A stretch of DNA of 64,000 nucleotides from Streptomyces sp. Q6 (lineage in GTDB: Bacteria; Actinomycetota; Actinomycetes; Streptomycetales; Streptomycetaceae). The notes below the pieces were generated by a model. The model had not been told where the DNA came from, did not search any database, and saw only the letters and a list, made by a program, of their open reading frames with translations. Below are positions 27,468 to 35,937 of the stretch, piece after piece. How positions within the stretch are numbered: position 1 is the first letter of the stretch; the number at the start of each line of letters is the position of its first letter. The stretch covers positions 1-64,000 of the forward strand of contig NZ_CP146023.1 of NCBI RefSeq assembly GCF_036967205.1. Direction: 5' to 3'. Made by a program: the position numbers and the translations under genes.

Positions 27468-27941
27468 TCACCGTTCCTGGTCGTCGACGAAGTGGTTGTC
27501 GTGCGCTTCGTGGAACCTGCCCAGGTCACGCTCGTCCACGGTGGCGAGCTGCGCGAAGTACTCCTCCCGCGGTACGCCGGGCGAGAGGACCATGAGCAGG
27601 ACGGCGGGCTCGGCGAGCTGCTTGCGGAGTGCGTGGACGTCACCCGCAGCCGCGTGCGCGGTGTCGCCGCGCCGCAGTGTTCGCCAGAACTGTCCGTCGA
27701 AATAGTCGATCTCGCCTTCTTCGACGATGAAAGTCTCGCTGAAGGTCGTGTGAAAGTGCGGGGCCGGTCCACGGCTGGCGGGGGCCATGTGCCACCGGTA
27801 GATGCTCACGTTCCCGCTGGTCTCCGCCGCAGCGGCGAGGACTTCGATGGTCGATCCGCCGGCGCCGAGCCGCAGGGGTCGCGTCGCTCGGGCTGGCCCG
27901 GGTTGCGGGACCAGCCGTACTGTCGGTTCCTTGTTCGTCAT
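27468..27941 (-). CDS. Cupin domain-containing protein
   Basis: A 157-residue cupin with clear metal-binding motifs: GPAPHFHTTFSETFIVEEGE (His-x-His and Glu of motif 1) and AAAGDVHALRKQ (His of motif 2). ATG 27941 (MTNKEPTVRLVPQ). It is divergent from the ArsR gene at 28008 with a 66-bp gap, and it probably lies under that regulator together with the SDR downstream. The substrate is unknown. Confidence 0.8.
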   Translation of the reverse strand: MTNKEPTVRLVPQPGPARATRPLRLGAGGSTIEVLAAAAETSGNVSIYRWHMAPASRGPAPHFHTTFSETFIVEEGEIDYFDGQFWRTLRRGDTAHAAAGDVHALRKQLAEPAVLLMVLSPGVPREEYFAQLATVDERDLGRFHEAHDNHFVDDQER

Positions 27942-28007
27942 GGCCCGAGTCTCAGGGCTTTGCCGCGTCGCTCGCGCTCGCTTCGGCGGTGGCCTAACAA
28001 TAGGGGC

Positions 28008-28976
28008 GTGATCCGTTATCGACTGGGCGCCGGGGCCGCGAGCGTGCGGTGGGCGATGTCGCCGATCCACGAAGTAGTCAGTCTTGCCCAGCTCTTGACC
28101 GAGCCGCAGCGCCACCCGCTGTTCCACTCCTGGCTGCGCCGTCGCCGCCTCAGACTTTCGTTCCCGGACCTGAGGGCGCTCACCGTCTTCATGGCCGATG
28201 GCACGTACCGGCCCGACTTCCTCGACCCGTCGCCGATGTCCAGTGAGCCGACGTTCGAGGAAGGCATGGCGGCCCTTCTCGCCGCGCCGACGGACCAGAC
28301 GTACGCCGAGTTGGCCGACGCCACGACAGGGCAGAAGGCTCCGGTGCGCCGCGAGTTGCTCGACGATCCCGACCGAGCCAGGTCCCGGGCCGCCGATGCG
28401 CTGTACCGACTGTGGAAAACGGCAGTGGAACCGGAATGGCCCTCCATGCGCCAGGCGCTTCGCGCCGAGATGCTGGACCGGGCCCTCCAGGTCAACCGCG
28501 AGGGGCTGCGCGCCGTCCTTCCGCGGCTGCACCCTTCCGCCGCATGTGAAGGCGACACGATTACGGTCGACAAGGCTGTCGACATCGACGTCGACTGTTC
28601 CGAGCGTCAGGGGCTCATTCTCGTCCCGTCGCTGTTCATCACCGACCGGATACAGTGCACCACCTCGGACCACTGGACGCCGGCGATCTATTACCCGGCA
28701 TCCGGGAGGTACTTGTGGTCGCCCCCTGCCACGGCGAGGTCGCTCGACCGTCTCCTGGGCAGGACTCGGTCAAGGATCCTGGCAGCGCTGACCACGCCGC
28801 TGCAGACGACCGTGGTAGCCAGACTGGTGAACGTCGCCCCGCCGACGGCCAGCGAACACCTGGCCGTCCTGCGGGACGCCGGACTGATCGACAGCATCCG
28901 CTCCGGCCGCACGGCCACACACGAGCTCACCGAGGCGGGACGCACCCTCCTGGACGCAGCCTCGCCGCGGTCATGA
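28008..28976 (+). CDS. ArsR-type regulator with DUF5937-like domain
   Basis: A 322-residue protein. The long N-terminal domain (VIRYRLGAGAASVRWAMSPI, then HEVVSLAQLL) is of the DUF5937 type, and the C-terminal winged helix reads RSRILAALTTPLQTTVVARL, then PTASEHLAVLRDAGLIDSIR. GTG 28008 has no ribosome site but TAACAATA lies 6-13 bp before it, so the transcript may be leaderless. It is divergent from the cupin/SDR genes and probably controls them. Confidence 0.8.
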   Translation: MIRYRLGAGAASVRWAMSPIHEVVSLAQLLTEPQRHPLFHSWLRRRRLRLSFPDLRALTVFMADGTYRPDFLDPSPMSSEPTFEEGMAALLAAPTDQTYAELADATTGQKAPVRRELLDDPDRARSRAADALYRLWKTAVEPEWPSMRQALRAEMLDRALQVNREGLRAVLPRLHPSAACEGDTITVDKAVDIDVDCSERQGLILVPSLFITDRIQCTTSDHWTPAIYYPASGRYLWSPPATARSLDRLLGRTRSRILAALTTPLQTTVVARLVNVAPPTASEHLAVLRDAGLIDSIRSGRTATHELTEAGRTLLDAASPRS

Positions 28977-29151
28977 CGACGCGTGCGGGCCATCGTCCCA
29001 CCTGGCGCGATCAGACCGCGCTCCCCAGCACGAAGGGCTTACCGCACCCACATCAGGGCCCATGAGGGAGACGATTACCGAGCGTGCCCTCTCCACACCA
29101 AATGGACCAGAGCCCGTTCTGAGTGGGTGTTCTGTGGGCTTTCGCCGGGTG

Positions 29152-29556
29152 TCAGTCCGGGGGCGGGGTTGGCTGCGGTAGCTGGAAGAGGCCGGGCTCG
29201 GGTTCGGTGAGGATGCCGCGGCTGACCAGGCGTTTCAGTTTGGCGCGGGTGCCTTCGACGTGCCGGGGCTCGGTGCCGGTGTCCAGGGCGAGGCAGACGT
29301 CCTTGGGGTGCAGTCCGTCCGCGGTGTTCTCGAAGAGGGCGAGGATCTGGCGGTAGGCCGAGGGCAGCGGGGCGAGGCCGCCGGGAAGGTCCGGGCCGAT
29401 CTCCAGGATGGTTTCCCGGGTGATCTTCAGTCGCTCCAGAGCCTGTTCGGCGGCCGTGAGTTGGGCGGTGAGCTCGGCGATCTGGGTGCGGAGCCGGTTC
29501 GCGAGGTCACGGCCGGCGGCCTCGCGTATCTCGATCTGTTCCAGGAACTCCTGCAT
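29152..29556 (-). CDS. IS passenger: coiled-coil plus winged-helix protein
   Basis: A 134-residue protein. The N-terminal coiled coil (EIREAAGRDLANRLRTQIAE, then LTAQLTAAEQALERLKITRE) is followed by a winged-helix-like region (SAYRQILALFENTADGLHPK to EGTRAKLKRLVSRGIL). ATG 29556 with GGGAG 7 bp upstream matches the start of its paralogue. It lies 17 bp after the transposase stop and inside the element's inverted repeats. A paralogue (51699-52226) accompanies an ISKra4-type transposase. I infer a DNA-binding or regulatory role in transposition; the family has no known function that I can name. Confidence 0.7.
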   Translation of the reverse strand: MQEFLEQIEIREAAGRDLANRLRTQIAELTAQLTAAEQALERLKITRETILEIGPDLPGGLAPLPSAYRQILALFENTADGLHPKDVCLALDTGTEPRHVEGTRAKLKRLVSRGILTEPEPGLFQLPQPTPPPD

Positions 29557-29573
29557 GCTCAACTCCCACACGA

Positions 29574-30431
29574 TCATGCCGGTCCGGGCCGGCGGGCCGG
29601 TGGCGGGTCCCGCCAGGTGGGAGTGGTGGTGGCGGTGAGCCGGTGGGTCATGACGTCGGTCATCGACCAGCGGATCCAGGACGCCGAACTGGCGGGCAGG
29701 GTCTCGTAGTCGCGGGCCAGGCGGCGGTGCAGCATGAGGGTGCCGAAGGTCTGCTCGGCGATCCACCGTTTCGGGGCCGGGGCGAACCCCTTGGTCTGCG
29801 GATCCCGGGACACCACCTCGACGTCGATGCCCAGTGACCGGCCGTGCTCGATGACGGCGTTCTTGAACCCGGCATCGACCCAGCTCTTCACCACGCCGGG
29901 GTTGTCGGCGGCCACCTTGTCCAGCAGCGTGATCCCGATGGCGTTGTCGTGCACGCTCGCGGCGACCACGATCACCGCGATGAGCAGACCGAGCACATCG
30001 GTGGCGATGCCCCGCTTGCGGCCCCGGCTCTTCTTGCCCGGATCCAGGCCGGTCGTCTCCTTCGGGGCGTTGAGCGAGACGTGCACGGTCTGGGAGTCCA
30101 TCACGACCGCGGACGGGTCCTCGCGCCGGCCTTTCGACTCGCGGACCTGCCAGCGCAGCAGGTCGTGGATGGTCTGGTCGGTGCCGTCGTCGCGCCACAG
30201 CCCGAAGTAGTAGTAGACCGCGGTGTAGGGCGGAAGGTCGTGCGGCAGATAGCGCCACTGGCAGCCGACCCGGGCCTGGTACAGGATCGCGTTGACGATC
30301 TCCCGCATCTCGTACCGGCCCTCATGGCCGCTGACCGAACGGTGCTGCCCCTTCCAGGCCGTGATGACCGGCCGGATCAACTCCCATGCCTCGTCCGACA
30401 GATCGCTCGGGTACGGCTGCCGATCAGCCAC
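29574..30431 (-). CDS. IS5-type transposase, intact
   Basis: A 285-residue transposase starting at GTG 30431 (VADRQPYPSDLSDEAWELIR). The N-terminal domain includes VNAILYQARVGCQWRYLPHD. The DDE domain shows the first Asp in VVMDSQTVHV, the second in VVAASVHDNAIG/WVDAGFKNAV, and the Glu region in KRWIAEQTFGTLMLHRRLAR. No frameshift or stop was found. The extension after RRLTATTTPTWRD is short and proline-rich. Confidence 0.9.
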   Translation of the reverse strand: MADRQPYPSDLSDEAWELIRPVITAWKGQHRSVSGHEGRYEMREIVNAILYQARVGCQWRYLPHDLPPYTAVYYYFGLWRDDGTDQTIHDLLRWQVRESKGRREDPSAVVMDSQTVHVSLNAPKETTGLDPGKKSRGRKRGIATDVLGLLIAVIVVAASVHDNAIGITLLDKVAADNPGVVKSWVDAGFKNAVIEHGRSLGIDVEVVSRDPQTKGFAPAPKRWIAEQTFGTLMLHRRLARDYETLPASSASWIRWSMTDVMTHRLTATTTPTWRDPPPARRPGPA

Positions 30432-30514
30432 GTCTCCAGCACACCGCAGAAGCGGCCAACCGCAACCCCTCAAACCGGACAACCGGCCACGACGACTCGC
30501 AGAACACCCACTGA

Positions 30515-31033
30515 GATACATAGCCACTCGCGGACGCGACGACGGTCCGCATCCCGCGCCGACAACCCCGAAGTCTTCGAAGAACTCACCGTGCTCCCGG
30601 TCCCGTAACGGCTCTCGGCGCACGGCCACGGCCAGCGCGGCGGCCACGGTCAGCACCGACGATGCCGTCATGGCCGAGTGCACACGCCGGCACAGCACGC
30701 GATTCGCCATGAAGGAAGGTGATCGCAATGTGCACCGGGTACAGGATGCGTGGCCACCCAGATCGGCGGGGGTGGTGAGCCAGTACGCCTCGTTCAGCAC
30801 CACCATGGGCGCTGCGCTCTCGTGTGAATCAGCATGCATGGCCGGGCCAACGCCCCATCCGGCGCGCAGACATGGTCCCCTGGGCAATCGCCAGCCCCCG
30901 CCAGGCCGATCACCGATACGGATCGCCGCACAGCGTGGACATCGTTCAACAGCGGTCCAGCCGATGTTCCTCTGGAACTGCATCACCGCTGCTTGTCATC
31001 AGCCCCCTCGGACAGCTCCCGGTGTGCGCACCG
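30515..31033. other. Gap with no recognised gene
   Basis: 519 bp between the IS element and the hypothetical membrane gene. It contains the first copy of a ~70-bp imperfect direct repeat (30840-30911; second copy 31684-31771). No gene is convincing. Confidence 0.4.
30840..30911. repeat. Imperfect direct repeat, copy 1
   Basis: GGCCGGGCCAACGCCC, then CAGACATGGTCC and GGGCAATCGCCAGCCC are shared in order with 31684-31771. The second copy has a 9-bp CGCCAGGTT-type expansion. The repeats flank the gene at 31034-31504. Confidence 0.6.
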
Positions 31034-31504
31034 TCAGACAGCGGCGAGGCTCGCTCGGGCCGCAGCCATGAAGGCACGCTTGTGCTCCTCGACATGCTCG
31101 TTGACCTCGCTGTCGCCGATCTCGCGCCACACCGCCTGGTTCAACGCCCGCGCGTACGCCTGCACCGGAGCGTGAAGATCGGCGTGGCACAGAAGCACCA
31201 GGTGCCGTTCAGCGATCCAGAGTCTGCCCATCACCGAGGACGCGGTGCCGTGCCACGCCTCGTCCTCACCCCACGTGTGCGGGCGCCGATACGCCACACC
31301 CTCCGCCTCCTGGACACACGCCAGATAATCCTTGATGGTCTGCAGTTGCTCGGCCCGCCGCGCCTGACGCCCGGCATCGACCTGACGGCGCTCCTCCAAC
31401 ATTTCGGTAGAACGCTGGACGGCCCGCTGCGACAAAGCCGTCAGAACACCACCCAGCACGACACCCAACAAAGAAAACAACGGCGCCCGCACCCCAGCCG
31501 CCAC
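31034..31504 (-). CDS. Hypothetical membrane-anchored protein
   Basis: A 156-residue protein with one N-terminal membrane segment (PLFSLLGVVLGGVLTALSQR), then a helical, probably coiled-coil region (STEMLEERRQVDAGRQARRA) and a soluble C-terminus. Such proteins are frequent in Streptomyces plasmids and accessory islands and have no assigned function. The start is a GTG-type codon at 31504. It is flanked by imperfect direct repeats. Confidence 0.65.
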   Translation of the reverse strand: MAAGVRAPLFSLLGVVLGGVLTALSQRAVQRSTEMLEERRQVDAGRQARRAEQLQTIKDYLACVQEAEGVAYRRPHTWGEDEAWHGTASSVMGRLWIAERHLVLLCHADLHAPVQAYARALNQAVWREIGDSEVNEHVEEHKRAFMAAARASLAAV

Positions 31505-31985
31505 CCCGTCCCCCCTCCCCAGCCCGTCTGTAGGCAGTCTCGGCAGTCAAGCACGAGCCTGTCCAGCCGCATCCTGAACACGTGCCCGCACTACACCCTC
31601 TGCCCTGCGCACACACCTGTCCGCGGGCCTGCAGCAGAAGCGGGTTCGTGCGCACGACCGGCTCGACTCCGTCTCCCTGCCAAGGCCGGGCCAACGCCCG
31701 AACACTGCACCCAGACATGGTCCGGCGGGCAATCGCCAGCCCTCGCCAGGTTCGCCAGGCCGATCGCCAGGCCGAAGCCCTGGAGCGGCTGGTCGTGTGA
31801 GGCCTCGGCAGTGCGAGCGGGTGGACCCTCGACGCACTCCAAGGGGCCCGGTAGTCGTCCCGCACCCCTCCAGAACGTCAGGTCCGCACCGAAGAGGGCG
31901 CGGACCTGACGGTGTTCGCGACGGCGCGCCGCGGATTCCATAACGGGGCAGTGGGTTGTTCAACGCTCCCAATGGAAGTACGCGG
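31505..31985. other. Gap with second copy of direct repeat
   Basis: 481 bp holding the second copy of the imperfect repeat (31684-31771). Open frames exist but none looks like a known protein. Confidence 0.4.
31684..31771. repeat. Imperfect direct repeat, copy 2
   Basis: Pairs with 30840-30911. It carries an extra TTCGCCAGG unit. Confidence 0.6.
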
Positions 31986-32153
31986 CTACCCCTGAGGCCG
32001 ACCAGAGCGATGAGCGTAGATCACCGTGGCCAGTGCCATGACTACGCAGCCACAGGCCACGAACATGACGGCCGCCTCGCTGCTCGCGATGAAGAGCGCA
32101 ACGCTCACCACAGCCAGCACTGCCGTGAGCACATACGAAGCTGTCCGAGACAT
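31986..32153 (-). CDS. Small two-helix membrane protein
   Basis: A 55-residue protein (MSRTASYVLTAVLAVVSVAL, then IASSEAAVMFVACGCVVMAL) made almost entirely of two hydrophobic helices with a basic tail (HRSGRPQG). ATG 32153 has GCAGGA 4 bp upstream. No family assignment. Confidence 0.55.
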   Translation of the reverse strand: MSRTASYVLTAVLAVVSVALFIASSEAAVMFVACGCVVMALATVIYAHRSGRPQG

Positions 32154-32235
32154 TGGTCCTGCCTTTCTTCCCGCTGATGGATGCACCGGTGAATATCCTC
32201 GGCGCGCCCACCAGCCGGAATTCAAAGGGCCTGGG

Positions 32236-32317
32236 TTTTGCCCCTGTTTGTGGACATCTCTTGAGGATCAGATCCCACGATCTGATCCTCAAGAGATGTC
32301 CACAAACAGGGGCAAAA
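32236..32317. repeat. Perfect palindrome, 39-bp arms and 4-nt spacer
   Basis: The arm 32236-32274 (starts TTTTGCCCCTGTTTGTGGAC, ends GGATCAGATC) is exactly complementary to 32279-32317, with CCAC between. Beyond one mismatch the pairing continues for 2 bp. Such a long perfect arm usually marks two IS ends joined head to head, or a site able to extrude a cruciform. Confidence 0.9.
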
Positions 32318-32875
32318 ACCACCCGTCCTGTACCCCTGATCCACGATGCACGAGTCCATGAACAGTGCATCCGAAGCCGGTCAGTTGTGAGTTCCTGTTC
32401 CCGGCAAACCACGTCGGGTTGAACCGCGCATCAAGGCTCTGACAATGCCGCGTCAAGAACGTGTATGGTTCCTTGCGGTGTGCCGGGAAGTCTGGTCGGC
32501 GAATTCGAGACCCCTCCGGGGTTCCGATTTCAGGAGAGCTCTCTTCGCTGATCGGGGGAATCCGGCCGTGGCCCTCACCGCCGTCTTCGGTGTCGCCTTC
32601 CTCGTCGCAGTGCCACTGTCCGGTCTGACGGTGCACGCCGGCGTCACCGATCGCCTGCCGCTTCGAAGTCGAGGACACCCACGGTGTGACCGAACGTCGG
32701 CACACCGACAGCGGCGTCGAGACAGAAGCCCCTAGCAAGGATCACGGCGACGGATCAGTTGCCTCGGCACCGATCCCGACGTGCGTACGCCGGCCCCCGC
32801 GAACGCGACGGCGACCGTGGCGAGTTGGCGGGCCCGTCACCCTGCCCACCTCATGAAACGTCCCATCGGAGGACC
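32318..32875. other. Region with a possible broken membrane gene
   Basis: A plus-strand frame from about 32445 encodes NPAVALTAVFGVAFLVAVPL, a membrane-helix-like segment. The frame then becomes arginine-rich, while a shifted frame reads FEVEDTHGVTERRHTDSGVE. This suggests the 3' part of a frameshifted membrane protein, not identified further. Confidence 0.3.
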
Positions 32876-34174
32876 GTGAACGACTGGCACGGCTGGGCGG
32901 CGATCATTGTTTTCGTCGGTGCCTACGTCTTGATCATCAGCGAGAAGGTCCACCGTGTCGCCGCCGCTCTCGGTGGTGCAGGGCTGATGCTGGCCATCGG
33001 TGCCACGGACGACGAATCGGCCTTCTACTCGACCGGTTCCGGCATCGACTGGAACGTCATCTTCCTGCTCATGGGCATGATGATGATCGTCGGCGTGCTG
33101 AAGAAGACTGGCATGTTCGAGTACCTGGCCATCTGGGCCGTGAAGCGAGCGCACGCCAGACCGTTCCGTGTGATGGTCATGCTCGTCGTCATCACTGCCA
33201 CGGCCTCCGCGCTGCTCGACAACGTCACGACCGTCCTCCTCGTCGCGCCGGTCACCCTGCTGGTGTGCGAGCGACTCGCCCTGCCTGTGGCCCCGTTCCT
33301 GATCGCCGAGGTCTTCGCTTCCAACGTCGGCGGCATCGCCACTCTCGTCGGCGATCCGCCCAACATCATCATCGCCAGCCGCGCGCAGCTGACGTTCAAC
33401 GACTTCCTGGTACATCTCGCTCCCCTGGCGGCTGTCCTGACGGCAGTGCTGGTACTGCTGTGCCGGATCATGTTTCGCAAGGCATTCGTCTACGACGAGG
33501 ACCGGGCCGCCGAGGTGATGGCACTGGAGGAACGGGAGGCCATCAAGAACCCCCGCCTTCTCGTGCAGGGTCTTGTCGTCCTGGCCCTCGTGGTCGCCGG
33601 GTTCGTGCTGCACCCGGTCGTGCACTACGAGCCCAGCGTCGTCGCCCTGCTCGGCGCCGGTCTCCTGGTCGCCGTCTCGACAGTCGAGACCGGTGACGTG
33701 CTCAGCGAGGTGGAATGGCCCACCCTCGCCTTCTTCGCCGGGCTCTTCGTCATGATCGGCGGCCTCATCGAGACCGGCGTCATCGGCGAGATCTCCAAAG
33801 CGCTCGCCGATGTCATCGGCGGTAGCGAACTCGGTGGATCCATGGTCATGCTGGGCGCGTCCGCGGTCCTGTCCGGCGTCGTCGACAACATCCCGTACGT
33901 CGCCACCATGGCCCCGATCACGGCCGATCTGGTCCGCGACATGGGCGGCGCCGGTGATCACGTCATGTGGTGGGCGCTGGCCCTGGGAGCCGACCTCGGG
34001 GGCAACGCCACCGCCATCGGTGCCAGCGCCAACGTCGTCGTGCTTGGTATCGCCGAGCGCAACCGACAGCCCATCTCCTTCTGGGAGTTCACCAAGTACG
34101 GGCTCGTCGTCACGGCCGTCACGGTGGCGATCTCGGCGACGTACATCTGGCTGCGCTACTTCGCTCTGACCTGA
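32876..34174 (+). CDS. ArsB/NhaD (SLC13-like) ion transporter
   Basis: A 432-residue membrane protein with about eleven hydrophobic segments and the conserved family signatures VFASNVGGIATLVGDPPNII (residues about 143-162) and LGADLGGNATAIGASANVVV (about 375-394), which form the transport core. It probably exchanges Na+ or anions for protons; the substrate cannot be told from sequence. GTG 32876 is preceded by GGAGG at 5 bp. No arsenic genes are nearby. Confidence 0.85.
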   Translation: MNDWHGWAAIIVFVGAYVLIISEKVHRVAAALGGAGLMLAIGATDDESAFYSTGSGIDWNVIFLLMGMMMIVGVLKKTGMFEYLAIWAVKRAHARPFRVMVMLVVITATASALLDNVTTVLLVAPVTLLVCERLALPVAPFLIAEVFASNVGGIATLVGDPPNIIIASRAQLTFNDFLVHLAPLAAVLTAVLVLLCRIMFRKAFVYDEDRAAEVMALEEREAIKNPRLLVQGLVVLALVVAGFVLHPVVHYEPSVVALLGAGLLVAVSTVETGDVLSEVEWPTLAFFAGLFVMIGGLIETGVIGEISKALADVIGGSELGGSMVMLGASAVLSGVVDNIPYVATMAPITADLVRDMGGAGDHVMWWALALGADLGGNATAIGASANVVVLGIAERNRQPISFWEFTKYGLVVTAVTVAISATYIWLRYFALT

Positions 34175-34674
34175 ACCGCGTCACTGCCGTCGCGAGGACC
34201 GGCAATCTCGTCCAGGCCGACGAGCTGCTGCTGCGCGCCGTCGAACGCACCCGCCCGGCGCGGCGAGACACCCGACGCGGGCTTGGGCGCCCTCGCTCTG
34301 CCCTTCCACGACTGCCAACGAGCCCGCCGGGGGGCAGCTTGGGAAGCAATGATGACGTTGTTCCCGACCTCTGATGGACGAGAGCCCCCTACGAGGGCGC
34401 CACCAGCCGCCGCGCGATCGTCCTGATGACCCTACGGCCTCCGGCTTCGCCGGTGCCATGATTGGACGTCAGGTCCCCGTCGAACGCAGTGTCCTGCCGT
34501 TCGCGGCACTCCAGGTCGCCGGACATCCGCAGCCGGGGGCCATAGCATCGCCGAGTGCTTCCGGCCTGGCCATGGCGCGTCCTCGCCACACCGCCACCGC
34601 CGTCTCGCCGAACCTCTCCGGAGCACACCAGCCCACCCCGGCTGAGCGCCACCGACCCTCCCCAGGAGCTGACC
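34175..34674. other. Gap with no recognised gene
   Basis: 500 bp between the transporter and the CBS gene. I see no convincing frame or structured RNA. Confidence 0.4.
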
Positions 34675-35169
34675 ATGCGAGCACGCGACCTCGCCATCCC
34701 CTACCTGACCGTGGACGTGAACAGTGATGCCACCGCGGCCGCCCGCCTCATGGCCGAACATCAGCTGCCCGGCCTCCTCGTTCTCGGCACCGACGGTGCG
34801 CCCAAGGCGATCCTTCCTGCTTCCCAGCTGGTCAAAGCGCTCGTACCGGCCTACGTGATCGAGGATCCGACTCTGGCCGCGGTCGTCGACGAGAAACATG
34901 CGGACCGTATCTGCGAGGCCTTGGCCGGACGCAGCGTCGCCGACTGTCTCCCCGCACAGTCCGGGCCGCCGCCGGTCGCCGTACCCGACGACACGGCGCT
35001 GGAAGTGGCCGCGCTCATGGCTCAGGCCCGCAGTCCCCTCGTCGCGGTCGTGGAGACGGCAAAGGACGGCCCGCACCTCCTGGGCGTGATCACCGCATCC
35101 CACCTTCTGCACGAACTGCTGGCCGGTGAAGAGCCAGACGGCAGCCAACCGACTCCACCCGTCGTATGA
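34675..35169 (+). CDS. CBS-domain protein
   Basis: A 164-residue protein made of a pair of CBS motifs (ARDLAIPYLTVDVNSDATAA, then LLVLGTDGAPKAILPASQLV; second repeat VAVPDDTALEVAALMAQARS to LLGVITASHLLHELL). CBS pairs bind adenine nucleotides. ATG 34675 has CCAGGAG upstream. It probably senses energy state, possibly for the ArsB/NhaD-like transporter just upstream in the same direction; that link is inferred only from position. Confidence 0.8.
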   Translation: MRARDLAIPYLTVDVNSDATAAARLMAEHQLPGLLVLGTDGAPKAILPASQLVKALVPAYVIEDPTLAAVVDEKHADRICEALAGRSVADCLPAQSGPPPVAVPDDTALEVAALMAQARSPLVAVVETAKDGPHLLGVITASHLLHELLAGEEPDGSQPTPPVV

Positions 35170-35264
35170 CGAAGTAGGCTCACCGGCCGGACGACCGTTG
35201 CGCCCCGTGCTGCTCCACAGCCGGTGGGGATGCGGCAGCGAGTGGCGCGTACCGCACTGCCGCA

Positions 35265-35774
35265 TCAGGCGGCGTTGGCGCGTTCCAGCTCGCGTTGGAG
35301 GTTCTGCAGCGTCCTGTCGATGTTCCGTATCTGGAAGTCCGCGAACGTCTGCCCCCGAGTGACGATCCGGTCGAAGACCTGCGCGGCGAGATCGGGCCAG
35401 GCGCGCCGGTCGTCGGTCCAGGTCTCCGTCACGCGCGTGCCGTGGTCAGTCGCCTCGAACCGGTACTCCCACGTAGCGATCGGCCCGCGCAGACGCGGGC
35501 GACGGGCACCGATCGCATGGACACGGAACGCGAATCGGCTCCCCGGCTCGGCCACGGTGACGGTGCACCGTGTGACCCACCGGAACCGTCCCCTCTTGTT
35601 GCGCCCGACGAACGAGGTCCCTGGCACCGCCGGTCCGACCGGAGCAGCACCCGTCGTGCCCCGGTTCTCCGGGCTCCACCGGCCCATGTCTTCAGGACGA
35701 CTCACGGCCTGATAGGCGACCTCGGGCGTCACCCCGATGTCGATGCTCCTGCGCACCGTGAATACGCGGCTCAT
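35265..35774 (-). CDS. SRPBCC family protein (polyketide cyclase-like)
   Basis: A 169-residue START-like fold: FTVRRSIDIGVTPEVAYQAV, DMGRWSPENRG, then SRFAFRVHAI, ATWEYRFEATDHGTRVTETW and a long C-terminal helix (FADFQIRNIDRTLQNLQREL). Members bind hydrophobic ligands and many are of unknown role. ATG 35774. It is convergent with the CBS gene. No sigma-type motif of the 37-47 kb group was found upstream. Confidence 0.8.
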   Translation of the reverse strand: MSRVFTVRRSIDIGVTPEVAYQAVSRPEDMGRWSPENRGTTGAAPVGPAVPGTSFVGRNKRGRFRWVTRCTVTVAEPGSRFAFRVHAIGARRPRLRGPIATWEYRFEATDHGTRVTETWTDDRRAWPDLAAQVFDRIVTRGQTFADFQIRNIDRTLQNLQRELERANAA

Positions 35775-35937
35775 TTCAGGGTCCTCTCGATCGGAACAGA
35801 TAACTGCTGAAGAGCGGGGATCGTGGGCCCGACGGTTTCGCGGCTCGCACGTGGTTCAGAGACGCGGCTTTGCCGAGTCCAGTGGCGACTTGTTGTCACG
35901 GGTCCGTCGGCAGCCAGTGGCCGGCTCCGCCCGATGG

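Larger units (their letters stand above)
29120..30514 (-). mobile_element. Intact IS5-type element carrying a passenger gene
   Basis: The element runs from 29123 to 30511. The ends GTGGGTGTTCTG and CAGAACACCCAC are perfect 12-bp inverted repeats, and TGA is duplicated on both sides (29120-29122 and 30512-30514), again within CTNAG. It holds an undamaged transposase gene and, downstream in the same direction, a coiled-coil/winged-helix gene inside the inverted repeats. It is the best candidate for an active element in the window. Confidence 0.85.

Noticed and set aside
32236-32317. Ordinary transcription terminator
   Set aside because: The 39-bp arms are far longer than terminator stems and no T run follows; a palindrome formed by IS ends or rearrangement fits better.
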